Shown in pieces: positions 53,575-61,841 of a DNA stretch of 64,000 nt. This stretch comes from Alcaligenes ammonioxydans (GTDB lineage Bacteria > Pseudomonadota > Gammaproteobacteria > Burkholderiales > Burkholderiaceae_B): contig NZ_CP049362.1 in NCBI RefSeq assembly GCF_019343455.1, positions 558,001 through 622,000 on the forward strand. Direction: 5' to 3'. A program made the translations under genes and the position numbers. Every line of letters begins with the position of its first letter. The stretch's first letter is position 1. The notes under the pieces are model-generated. The model did no database searches and was not told where the DNA came from. It saw only the letters and a list, made by a program, of their open reading frames with translations.

Positions 53575-54171
53575 ATGTCTGAGCCTATCCGTTTGATTGT
53601 TGGCCTGGGTAATCCCGGCCCCGAGTATGAAGCCACCCGTCATAATGCGGGCTTTTGGTTGGCAGACCAGTTGGCCGATGATCTGCATGCGAGCTTCAAT
53701 CTGGAAAAGTCATTTTTTTCCTGGGTCGCCAAAGCGCGCTTTGAAGGTGAGAACGTCATCATCGCCAAACCCATCACCTTCATGAACAAGTCTGGGCAAG
53801 CCGCCGGGGCCTTGATGCGTTTTTACAAGCTCAAGCCCGAGCAGGTGCTGGTCCTGCATGACGAGCTCGATTTGCTGCCCGGACAGGTGAAGATGAAAAA
53901 AGGAGGCGGGCACGCGGGGCATAATGGCCTGCGCGATATTCAGTCCGCCTTTGGCACGCCGGATTTCTGGCGCTTGCGCCTGGGGATTGGTCACCCTCGC
54001 ACCCTGGGCCTGGCCCAGCAAGTGGTGAATTTCGTACTGCATGCGCCCCGTCAAGAAGAGTTGCGCGAGATTGAAGATGGCATGAACCGGTGCCGGCTTA
54101 TGATGCCTGCCTTGCTGCGTGGCGACTTTGAGCAGGCCACCCGCCAGCTTTATGCTCCGCAGAAGGCCTGA
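53575..54171 (+). CDS. pth: Peptidyl-tRNA hydrolase
   Basis: A 198-residue Pth that recycles peptidyl-tRNA. '[25 protein letters not shown]' (catalytic His in TRHNAG), '[16 protein letters not shown]', '[30 protein letters not shown]' (catalytic Asp and His) and 'LRLGIGHP' are all conserved. The start '[15 protein letters not shown]' is chosen; the longer frame to 53455 covers the intergenic hairpin. Confidence 0.97.
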   Translation: MSEPIRLIVGLGNPGPEYEATRHNAGFWLADQLADDLHASFNLEKSFFSWVAKARFEGENVIIAKPITFMNKSGQAAGALMRFYKLKPEQVLVLHDELDLLPGQVKMKKGGGHAGHNGLRDIQSAFGTPDFWRLRLGIGHPRTLGLAQQVVNFVLHAPRQEELREIEDGMNRCRLMMPALLRGDFEQATRQLYAPQKA

Positions 54172-54174
54172 TGC

Positions 54175-54996
54175 ATGAAGTCAGTGCCTAGTAGCCCGTT
54201 GCGTTTTAGGGATGAGCTCAAAGACTTCTTTTACTTTTTGCGCCATCCCCGCAGCGCCCGACGTTTGCCTGGCAGGGTACCGGGTGATGGCTGGTATCTG
54301 GACTGGTTTGCTCCCTTGCCCTGGAAGCGTCTGCTGCAATGGGCGGGCATGCTGTGGCTGATTAATGCATTGGTACTGGGCCCAATCGCGGTCTCGGTGG
54401 CGGGTCTAGGTGGTGCACAGCATCGTCTGGACCCGACCCGCATTCCTTGGGCGCAAGCCATCATCTGGGCGCCCATTGTGGAAGAGCTGGTTTTCCGCTT
54501 TGTGCTCAGACGTCCGTCCCAATGGCTGACAGTGGTCCCCTTGGCCGTGTTTCTGATGTTTCAGGGACCAAGTGGGTGGTTGATACAAGCACTGCTGGTT
54601 TTGTGTCTGGCCGTCTGGATCAGTCGTTATACCGGCATGCCCCGTGAAGCCTTGCCCGCAGATAGCGGATGGTGGCGCAGGTTGGTGGGAGCAGTGCAGG
54701 GGAGGGCATGGCGTTTTTCATCCATGCGACGCTATTGGCGTTGCTTTCCCTGGGTGTTTTATGGTGCAACGCTGGCCTTTGGCGCATTGCATTTGTATAA
54801 CTTCCAGCTCAACAGCATGAGCTGGTATTTGCTGCCCTTGCTGGTCCTGCCCCAATGTATGACCGGTCTGGTGTTGGCCTGGCTGCGTGTGCGTCGAGGC
54901 ATGGGCGCCTCGATTGTGCTGCATGCCATCTTTAACGGTGGCCCGGTCTTGCTGATTATCGGACTGCTCAAGCTGTTTGACGGTATTCCGGTTTAA
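54175..54996 (+). CDS. CPBP-family intramembrane protease homologue
   Basis: A 273-residue membrane protein with about six hydrophobic segments. '[13 protein letters not shown]' (about 102-114; EExxxR), 'FGALHLYNF' (FxxxH-like) and '[11 protein letters not shown]' give the Glu-Glu, His and His metal motif of the CPBP (Abi/CAAX protease-like) family. Substrates of bacterial members are mostly unknown. It starts four bases after the pth stop. Confidence 0.8.
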   Translation: MKSVPSSPLRFRDELKDFFYFLRHPRSARRLPGRVPGDGWYLDWFAPLPWKRLLQWAGMLWLINALVLGPIAVSVAGLGGAQHRLDPTRIPWAQAIIWAPIVEELVFRFVLRRPSQWLTVVPLAVFLMFQGPSGWLIQALLVLCLAVWISRYTGMPREALPADSGWWRRLVGAVQGRAWRFSSMRRYWRCFPWVFYGATLAFGALHLYNFQLNSMSWYLLPLLVLPQCMTGLVLAWLRVRRGMGASIVLHAIFNGGPVLLIIGLLKLFDGIPV

Positions 54997-55063
54997 GAAT
55001 ACCTGCCGTTCAAGGCGCTCTCCTGTGTCCCCGGCACGACTGTTCTGATCCGTCTGCAGGCGC

Positions 55064-55085
55064 TGTAGCGCCCAAGGGCGCTACA
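55064..55085 (+). repeat. Perfect hairpin upstream of ychF
   Basis: TGTAGCGCCC and GGGCGCTACA pair over ten bases with a two-base loop. Its right arm overlaps TACAAT (55082-55087), a possible -10 box 40 bases before the ychF start. It might be an operator or simply the terminator stem of the preceding gene. Confidence 0.45.
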
Positions 55086-55127
55086 ATAGCGCATCGTTTA
55101 TATAACTCTTTGATTTTCAGGATACTC

Positions 55128-56219
55128 ATGGCACTGCAATGCGGCATCGTTGGCTTGCCCAACGTTGGTAAATCCACTCTGTTCAACGCTCTGACCAAAG
55201 CCGGCATTGCGGCTGAAAACTACCCCTTCTGCACTATCGAACCGAACGTCGGTGTGGTCGAAGTTCCTGACCAGCGTTTGCAAGATCTGGCTAAGATCGT
55301 GAATCCCGAGCGCATTTTGCCTGCCGTGGTGGAATTCGTAGACATTGCCGGTCTGGTGGCGGGCGCCTCCAAGGGTGAAGGTCTGGGTAACCAGTTCCTG
55401 GCCAATATCCGTGAAACCGACGCAACCGTGCATGTGGTGCGCTGTTTTGCCGATGAGAACGTGATTCACGTTGCCGGCAAGGTGGACCCCTTGGCAGACA
55501 TTGAAATCATCAATACTGAATTGGCGCTGGCTGATCTGGGCGTGGTCGAGAAAGCCCTTCACCGCAATCAGAAACTGGCTCGTTCGGGCGATAAAGACGC
55601 TGCCAAGCTGGTTGCCTTGCTGGAGCGTATCGAAAAAGCGCTGGGCGAAGGAAAATCCGTGCGTTCGCTGAAGCTGGACGAAGACGAACTGCACCAGATC
55701 AAATCCTACGGCTTCATCACCGCCAAGCCCACCATGTACGTGGCCAACGTGAAAGAAGACGGCTTTACCAACAACCCACACCTGGAAGCCGTGCAGAACT
55801 ACGCTGCCGCTGATGGCGCTCCTGTGGTTGCCGTATGCGCTGCCGTGGAAGCCGAAATCGCTGAGCTGGACGACGCCGACAAGATCGAATTCCTGTCCGA
55901 TCTGGGCATGGAAGAACCTGGTCTGAACCGTGTGATTCGCGCCGCCTACAGCTTGCTGGGCCTGCAAACCTACTTCACCGCAGGTGTCAAAGAAGTGCGT
56001 GCCTGGACCATCCGCGTGGGCGACACCGCCCCTCAAGCCGCTGGCGTGATTCACACCGATTTCGAGCGCGGCTTCATCCGTGCCCAGACCATCGCCTTTG
56101 ACGACTTTGTGGCTTGCAAGGGCGAACAAGGTGCCAAAGAAGCTGGCAAAATGCGTGCGGAAGGCAAGGAATATGTCGTGAAAGACGGTGATGTGCTGAA
56201 TTTCCTGTTCAACGTCTGA
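55128..56219 (+). CDS. ychF: Redox-regulated ATPase/GTPase YchF (OLA1 family)
   Basis: A 363-residue ribosome-associated P-loop NTPase. G1 is '[11 protein letters not shown]' (about 8-18); '[20 protein letters not shown]' is G3 with switch region; a coiled-coil helical domain follows (about 130-200); the C-terminal TGS domain holds '[31 protein letters not shown]'. The start 'MALQCGIVG' is used. It is the last core gene before the integrase island. Confidence 0.97.
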   Translation: MALQCGIVGLPNVGKSTLFNALTKAGIAAENYPFCTIEPNVGVVEVPDQRLQDLAKIVNPERILPAVVEFVDIAGLVAGASKGEGLGNQFLANIRETDATVHVVRCFADENVIHVAGKVDPLADIEIINTELALADLGVVEKALHRNQKLARSGDKDAAKLVALLERIEKALGEGKSVRSLKLDEDELHQIKSYGFITAKPTMYVANVKEDGFTNNPHLEAVQNYAAADGAPVVAVCAAVEAEIAELDDADKIEFLSDLGMEEPGLNRVIRAAYSLLGLQTYFTAGVKEVRAWTIRVGDTAPQAAGVIHTDFERGFIRAQTIAFDDFVACKGEQGAKEAGKMRAEGKEYVVKDGDVLNFLFNV

Positions 56220-56279
56220 TTCGAGCAAGCCATTTCAGGCGATTGCATCTGCTTGCACGCGCATCACTGAAAGCGATTC

Positions 56280-56305
56280 AAAGTCCCGTGGATACGGGGC
56301 TTTTT
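56280..56305 (+). terminator. Rho-independent terminator after ychF
   Basis: AAAGTCCCGT pairs with ACGGGGCTTT (one G-T pair) around four bases and is followed by T residues, 60 bases after the ychF stop. Confidence 0.75.
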
Positions 56306-56437
56306 CATTTCAGCCCGTTGCATGCAACCACACTTGATAGCTCTGCGCAAGTGAATACGGGCGTGTATATGGATCTTGCAACAGGTCGATGAAGGTGTAT
56401 ACGATGAAGCCCTGAGGACGAACAGGAGAGCTTCACG

Positions 56438-57622
56438 ATGCTGACAGACGCCCAGTGCCGAGCCGCTAAGCCTAGAGAAGGCATCTACCGCCTCAATGAC
56501 TACAAGGGGCTGTACCTAGAGATCAAACCCAACGGCATCAAGGCCTGGCGCTATCGCTTCAAGCTCAATGACAAGGCCTCATGGTTTGCACTTGGCGACT
56601 ACCCCAGCGTGACGCTCGGCGAGGCCAGAGAGAAGTGCGACGCGGCGCGGAAGCTGGTCAAGGAGGGCATCAATCCCGTCCAGAATCGCCAGATCGAACG
56701 CATCAAGCGCGAGCAAGACTCAGCGAACACGTTCGAGTCCGTCGCCAAGGAGTGGCTGGCTCTGAAGGACTGGGAGGAAGTGACCAAGAAGCGCCGGCTC
56801 GACATGCTTGAGCGCGTGGTCTTCCCGTCGATTGGCAAGCTGCCGGTACGTCAGATCACTCCGGCCCATGTCCTCGACATTCTCAACAAGACGGTCAAGC
56901 GGGGCGCCCCCACGGTAGCGGCTGAAGCCAAGCGCACCATGTCTGGCGTGTTCGAGCATGCAGTCGCGACCCTACGGGCAGACACTGACCCCATTTGGCC
57001 GGTTCGCAAAGCGCTGCCGCCCAACAAGACGCAACACAGGCGCGCCCTCAGCTCGGAGGAAGTCGGCCAGCTGCTGAGCGACTTTGATGGACATGGCGGC
57101 AACTTCCAAACCATTAAGGCCTTTCAGCTCATGTGGCTGACGCTCAGCCGCCCGAATGAATCCGTCCAAGCAGAATGGGCTGAGTTCGACCTGGACAAGG
57201 CGCTCTGGACCATTCCTGCACGTCGGATGAAGGCTCGGCGAGAGCACGTCGTTCCGCTACCGACTCAGGCGGTTGAACTTCTCAAGGCCATGCATCCGAT
57301 CACAGGGCACACGAAGTTCGTTTTCCCGAACCGCGACGACCGCCAGCGCCCAATGGCCGACGCAGCTCTGCGGCAGGCGCTCAAGAAGCTCGGTTGGGCA
57401 ACCAAGTACAGCCCACATGGCACTCGCACCACGGGCAGCACACGGCTCAATGAAATGGGCTATCGGTCCGATGCCATCGAAGCCCAGCTTGCACATGCGG
57501 AGCCGAACAGTGTTCGGCGCACATACAACCATGCCACCTACCTCGACGAGCGGCGGGTGATGATGCAAGACTGGGCAGAAAACCTGGAAAGTTGGAAGGT
57601 AGCCGCACAGGAAAGAAATTAA
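56438..57622 (+). CDS. Tyrosine-type site-specific integrase, P4 family
   Basis: A 394-residue integrase: DUF4102-like arm-binding N-terminus (about 1-85; 'LTDAQCRAAKPREGIYRLND'), SAM-like core-binding domain (about 98-190) and catalytic domain with Arg238 ('TLSRPNES'), His327 and Arg330 ('HGTR'), His353 ('LAH') and Tyr363 ('RRTYNHA'). The set of catalytic residues is complete, so it may be active. AGGAGAG lies before the ATG. It reads towards the defence genes, which face it on the other strand. Confidence 0.94.
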   Translation: MLTDAQCRAAKPREGIYRLNDYKGLYLEIKPNGIKAWRYRFKLNDKASWFALGDYPSVTLGEAREKCDAARKLVKEGINPVQNRQIERIKREQDSANTFESVAKEWLALKDWEEVTKKRRLDMLERVVFPSIGKLPVRQITPAHVLDILNKTVKRGAPTVAAEAKRTMSGVFEHAVATLRADTDPIWPVRKALPPNKTQHRRALSSEEVGQLLSDFDGHGGNFQTIKAFQLMWLTLSRPNESVQAEWAEFDLDKALWTIPARRMKARREHVVPLPTQAVELLKAMHPITGHTKFVFPNRDDRQRPMADAALRQALKKLGWATKYSPHGTRTTGSTRLNEMGYRSDAIEAQLAHAEPNSVRRTYNHATYLDERRVMMQDWAENLESWKVAAQERN

Positions 57623-57649
57623 CTTCGGATGCCCGCAGCAGCCCAGGGC

Positions 57650-58759
57650 TCAGATGAATTTTCGCCGTTCGGTTTCGCCATTCCAGATGGTCCCATGCAG
57701 GAAAGTATCCCGCTCTTCTGGCGTAGTTAAAGGGAAGCTGGCATATTGGGTGTGAGCCATTAGCTTCACATCCTCCGCCCATTGCTGACGCATTTCTTCC
57801 GTTTCCAGCCTTTCGCCACTTAGCGCCTCCGGTCCAAACAAATCAGTAAGATCACGTGGCGGGGCGTTTGCAGTGCGGAGGCGAGAGCGGATATTAGCCG
57901 AGGCTATTTCTACCATCACGCCCGAAATGTCTTTCTGTAGCAATTGCTCCAAAACCTTAATACGTTTCCTGGCGGCGAAGTTGGTTTCCTTCAACTGCTC
58001 GTTGTAGTGCGGCTGGAAATGCCGGATCAGGGCTGCTTCAGCTAAAGCAACTTGTGCATGCCTGGAAAGTGTTAAAGCCCGCATGTTCTCCAGATGCGCT
58101 CTTTCCTCCTCCACACTTGATTGCGGATCGGCTTGAAGATCTCCTCCTGTGCTCATGAAAACTCGGCGATGTTCAAACCGGTAGAGCAACAGCAACACTT
58201 CTGAGGTAGGCCGATATGTCATCGCCTCGGCGAGGATTCTCTGCAATGTTGAGTGATTGAGCAGTCGATCCAGCGCAGTTCGCCGCTGCGATCTTCCAAT
58301 ACCTTGCCCGACATAGACTACTTCAAGATCGGAGTCTTCGTAGCTCAGGAGCGAATCGGCATTGGCGACCACAGCATGCGCCGGCACCTGCATCGAGCCT
58401 CGCTGTGTCTCGACAATGAGGTGTGTACCAGACGGCAAGACCCCAACGCCTCTCACGGAGTCTCCGCTACGCTTTAATGCCTTCACCAAGTCCCAGCAGA
58501 AGGGAATTTGCACCCAGCCGTTTTCTCGCATGACTATAAATTCGCCATGGAGAATATTGTCGACAAACGACACTCGTTCTGGCTGAATTAGTATTCGCTC
58601 TCGGGTTGCAATGACATAGAGATTGCAGTCAGTGATGGCGTTTCTGAAATGCTGATTGTTTCTTCCGTCGTACAAGTCTGCCGGGGAAAGGGCAATAGGC
58701 TGGCTCGAATAGAGGTGTACGCTGCCTTCTGTAACGAATAGGCGCTGCGTCTCCGGCAT
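57650..58759 (-). CDS. Unknown protein with GIY-YIG-nuclease-like core, last gene of Qat operon
   Basis: About 369 residues. The middle part, 'VVYVGQG' (Tyr149-Val150-Gly151) followed by 'RRTALDRLLNHSTLQRIL', then 'LAEAALIRHFQPHYNEQ' (Glu241, Asn253), mirrors the order of GIY-YIG nuclease motifs (YIG, Arg/His, Glu, and KPxxN). The N-terminal 140 residues look beta-rich and the C-terminal 110 helical; neither matches a family I know. The ATG at 58759 with AGGAG 11 bases upstream is preferred; the longer frame to 58972 overlaps qatD. It follows qatD by 67 bases on the same strand. Function not known; nuclease activity is inference. Confidence 0.6.
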   Translation of the reverse strand: MPETQRLFVTEGSVHLYSSQPIALSPADLYDGRNNQHFRNAITDCNLYVIATRERILIQPERVSFVDNILHGEFIVMRENGWVQIPFCWDLVKALKRSGDSVRGVGVLPSGTHLIVETQRGSMQVPAHAVVANADSLLSYEDSDLEVVYVGQGIGRSQRRTALDRLLNHSTLQRILAEAMTYRPTSEVLLLLYRFEHRRVFMSTGGDLQADPQSSVEEERAHLENMRALTLSRHAQVALAEAALIRHFQPHYNEQLKETNFAARKRIKVLEQLLQKDISGVMVEIASANIRSRLRTANAPPRDLTDLFGPEALSGERLETEEMRQQWAEDVKLMAHTQYASFPLTTPEERDTFLHGTIWNGETERRKFI

Positions 58760-58826
58760 GATGTTAAAAGCTCCTACGATTTTCCCGTCAGCCAATCCGC
58801 TTCGGGACGATATGCCGCTGAAATTG

Positions 58827-59576
58827 TTACAAAAGAATTGTTCGCAAGTTATCCCGAATAGCCTTAGCAGTTTCCTCTGGGGACATGCGGCGCAACTGGC
58901 TGAGAAGCTTGACGACGAGCGCGACATCAACTGGCTGAGAAGGTCTCTCGCCCGTGCGGGTAAAAGGGCCATCCGTTTCCGTCAGCATGCGCTCTAATGG
59001 AATGCATTCCACCATTGACGCATGTCTCTCATTTCCGAGCATTGCTGCATTGATGGAAAAATAGCAGCCTAAATCCAGCGCGCGTTTCGCTTCGCTTTTC
59101 GTTCCGGTGAACCAGTGGAGGACGATCCTCCCTCGCTCTGACGGTAGATGTGCTTCCACAAGATCGAGAACCATCTTGGCCGATCTGATGCTGTGGACCG
59201 TAATGATCTTGTCGCCGGCCTGCGCACAACGCTGCAACACATGCTGGAACACACGCTTTTGCGCATCGAGCGATTTGAAGAATCGGGGACCGGCGTCCAA
59301 TCCGACTTCGCCAACATAGCGTGTCTCCGCAAGGTACCGATCCCACAGCTCGATCTCGTTTTCACGCTCAGCGACCAGTTGGGGGTGCAAGCCCAGTGCT
59401 GCTCGAACATGCTTTGTGCGCTGCGCTAGTTCGTGATTGCGGGGCCACGCACGGGGTGTCGTCGTTACGGCCAGCGTGAATACGCCGGACGCCTCAGCAT
59501 CCTGGACCGCCGCCGCATGGTCCGGGTAGAGATCAAGATGGCAATGGAAGTCCACAAGGCCTGCAGTAGCGATCAT
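58827..59576 (-). CDS. qatD: QatD, TatD-like metal-dependent DNase of the Qat defence system
   Basis: A 249-residue TatD-family amidohydrolase-fold protein. Metal ligands: His11 and His13 in 'DFHCHLD', Glu90 in 'VGEVGLD', His128 in 'ITVHSIRS', His154 in 'VLHWFTG' and Asp202 in 'TETDGPF'. TatD enzymes are DNases; QatD is the nuclease-like member of the four-gene Qat anti-phage system. It follows qatC by 16 bases. Confidence 0.9.
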   Translation of the reverse strand: MIATAGLVDFHCHLDLYPDHAAAVQDAEASGVFTLAVTTTPRAWPRNHELAQRTKHVRAALGLHPQLVAERENEIELWDRYLAETRYVGEVGLDAGPRFFKSLDAQKRVFQHVLQRCAQAGDKIITVHSIRSAKMVLDLVEAHLPSERGRIVLHWFTGTKSEAKRALDLGCYFSINAAMLGNERHASMVECIPLERMLTETDGPFTRTGERPSQPVDVALVVKLLSQLRRMSPEETAKAIRDNLRTILL

Positions 59577-59592
59577 GCGCGCCCCTCACCCA

Positions 59593-60960
59593 TCAACTTG
59601 GTCTCGCCTCGGCACCGTCAATAAGCCGTGCGACTTCGCCCAAGCCGCGCCGATAGACGTCGGCAAGCTGGTCCAAGTGCGCGGCTTCATCTGCAAGCGA
59701 GCCGGGTTTGTGGATCAAAAGGTTCGCGATCTGTGGCTTGTCCTTCAAGCGCTCAATCGCGTACTGGAAAGACCTGACCTGTACTCCCATCGCCTGGCGT
59801 GTGTCTAACGGCTGCGCGTGAAGATCGGGAACCGTGTATGTTGTAGGGTCGTTCCCAGTACCCCATGCTGCCGTCAACGCTGCGCGACGGATCAGACATG
59901 GTAGGCAATAGCCACATTGTTCGATGCCATGTCCTAGCCATCGGGCCTTGGCGGGGGACGAGCACGATAGCGAATCTGTTGCCAGTTTCTTCAAGAGATC
60001 CGGGTTGCGGCAGGCTGCTGCCATCTCGCCTTTCGTCCTATCCCAGTATGGATTCCGAATTTCTCCGTCTATGCCGAGCGCGACAAGCAGATCGTTCCAC
60101 CTCGCCATGTAATACGGATGCGTGGTGCGTGTGCTGTTTGATCCCAATCTCAGAGGGTCCAAAGGCACATTCAGAGCGATCAGCCCATTCTCGGGGACGC
60201 GCAGGACGAAACGCCGTCCGAGCCCAGTGCCTGCGAATACCCCGAGAGCGAAGAACAGGAACGACCTGCCTCGTGTGCTGTTCTCTGAGCCGACGCCTTC
60301 TACAAGACCATCCACGAAGGTCATGCCGACCCGCAACCGCTCGAAAGATGACTTGATGTAGTGCTTCTTCAAACCTGCAAACAGCTTGCCTTGAGCATCG
60401 CTCGTCGCCCCTTCCCCGAAGTGGCTGACCAGCAGGGGAGTGGAGCCGTCCTCCAGCAGGTCGATGGCGCCAATCAAGCTGTCCAGCCCACCCGAGAACA
60501 AGCTGACAGAATCGAAAGGAGGAGCAATCAGGCTCGGAGGTTGGGCTTGAGCGATCGCCGCGAATCGAGCTGGGCGTGCTCTGAAACTGATCGTCCAGCG
60601 ATCTCCAGTCAGGAAGTCTAAAGATCTCCTGAGCGTCAGTGCTGCAGCATCCCAGCGAGCCGGATCGCTGACCGGAACGACCAGACGTATCTCGCGTGTC
60701 CATGAATCTTGGGACTGCTCAGTGCGAGAGATGCGCGTGTCGGCGGCATGCACGTGGGCGGCCAGCACCAGTAAGTCGATGCCGATTTCTGAAGGAAATA
60801 CGCCGATCTTTTTCAGGCTTGTCAGCGCGCTACCGATACCATGATCCAAAGATTTCTCTCCGGCGACGAGTTGCAGGTAGGTCGTTTGTTCATCGGTGCC
60901 CGGCGTCACATCGAAGCGGTCGTCCGGGCCAAAGCGGCCCGCCAGGAGTTGTCGCTTCAT
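59593..60960 (-). CDS. qatC: QatC, QueC-like ATP pyrophosphatase of the Qat defence system
   Basis: A 455-residue protein. The PP-loop motif SGGLDS is at 156-161, preceded by about 150 residues of a Qat-specific N-terminal region. The C-terminal 'QCGYCLPCLIRRAAL' is a QueC-like zinc-binding cysteine cluster. QueC makes preQ0 from carboxydeazaguanine; in QatC the chemistry is thought to be redirected, possibly to protein modification as in type IV CBASS, but that is inference. Its ATG overlaps the qatB stop by four bases. Confidence 0.92.
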   Translation of the reverse strand: MKRQLLAGRFGPDDRFDVTPGTDEQTTYLQLVAGEKSLDHGIGSALTSLKKIGVFPSEIGIDLLVLAAHVHAADTRISRTEQSQDSWTREIRLVVPVSDPARWDAAALTLRRSLDFLTGDRWTISFRARPARFAAIAQAQPPSLIAPPFDSVSLFSGGLDSLIGAIDLLEDGSTPLLVSHFGEGATSDAQGKLFAGLKKHYIKSSFERLRVGMTFVDGLVEGVGSENSTRGRSFLFFALGVFAGTGLGRRFVLRVPENGLIALNVPLDPLRLGSNSTRTTHPYYMARWNDLLVALGIDGEIRNPYWDRTKGEMAAACRNPDLLKKLATDSLSCSSPAKARWLGHGIEQCGYCLPCLIRRAALTAAWGTGNDPTTYTVPDLHAQPLDTRQAMGVQVRSFQYAIERLKDKPQIANLLIHKPGSLADEAAHLDQLADVYRRGLGEVARLIDGAEARPS

Positions 60961-61841
60961 TGGTTGGCCTCCGCATCGCCAAGGGTATGCAAGATTGCAA
61001 AGGCGGATTCATACACAGCGTCAACGAAGCCTTGAATTCGTTCAGGGGTGAGATTGGGGGTTTCCGCCCGCGCTCGTGTCAGCGCGTCGCTCACTCCTCC
61101 CCGGATGAAGTCGCGTAACTGCTGTTCGACGCGATGTGCAGCTTGTACATCTGTTGGCATGGTCACAGCCTTGGTACCGATGTCATTGCAGATGCGTGCC
61201 TCGATCGCATGAGTGGCATATAGCTCGAAAACCGTCTGCATTTGATCGGGAGTGAACGTGGTTAGATCGGTGAGCCCTTCGCTCGCCAGTTCAACGATGG
61301 TTTCGATATACGCCTCGCGGGCAATGCCTTCATCAACCGTACCCGCACCTGGGCAGATGTAATCGGCCAGCCCCACGAAAATTTCAGTGATTGGGCGCCC
61401 CGCCAACGATTCCAGGTTCAGGGCTCGCAGTGCTTCGCGTACACCTCGCGTTTGCGCGTCGGCGAGGAAGCCGAGGAGCCGCGCTCCGGCGCCGCGCGAG
61501 GCACCCATGCGTTGGGCAGCTTGGCGCGAACCACCAGCGGATGTTGAGACGTACTTTGAGACGGCACGGCCAAGGCTGGCTCGATCGCTGCCACCAGAGC
61601 CAGCGAATCGCGTGAAGCTATTGCGGGCGCCAGAGAAGCGTTGAGGGTCAGCTGTCCTGGGAATAGGCGGGCGGCTTGGCGGCGCCGGCTGCGTAGCACC
61701 ATCAGCGGGCGGCTGGCCGTCTGGTCCTGCACCATCCCCCGGTGGAGTTGCAGGCGGGCTACCGCTGTCCGCATCACCTAACCATGACGGAATAAGTGGT
61801 GTCCCGCCGCCTGGGCCGCCATAAGCTGTTGAGGTTCCCAT
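60957..61841 (-). CDS. qatB: QatB, protein of unknown function in the Qat defence system
   Basis: About 294 residues. It begins 'MGTSTAYGGPGGGTPLIPSW', the conserved Gly-rich N-terminus of QatB, then a Pro-rich low-complexity stretch (about 25-60) and a helical C-terminal two-thirds ('SKYVSTSAGGSRQAAQRMG', 'GLADYICPGAGTVDEGIAREAY'). Its ATG shares one base with the qatA stop (TGATG). A longer frame into qatA is rejected. The exposed Gly after Met removal is a possible site for modification by QatC. Confidence 0.88.
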   Translation of the reverse strand: MGTSTAYGGPGGGTPLIPSWLGDADSGSPPATPPGDGAGPDGQPPADGATQPAPPSRPPIPRTADPQRFSGARNSFTRFAGSGGSDRASLGRAVSKYVSTSAGGSRQAAQRMGASRGAGARLLGFLADAQTRGVREALRALNLESLAGRPITEIFVGLADYICPGAGTVDEGIAREAYIETIVELASEGLTDLTTFTPDQMQTVFELYATHAIEARICNDIGTKAVTMPTDVQAAHRVEQQLRDFIRGGVSDALTRARAETPNLTPERIQGFVDAVYESAFAILHTLGDAEANQ

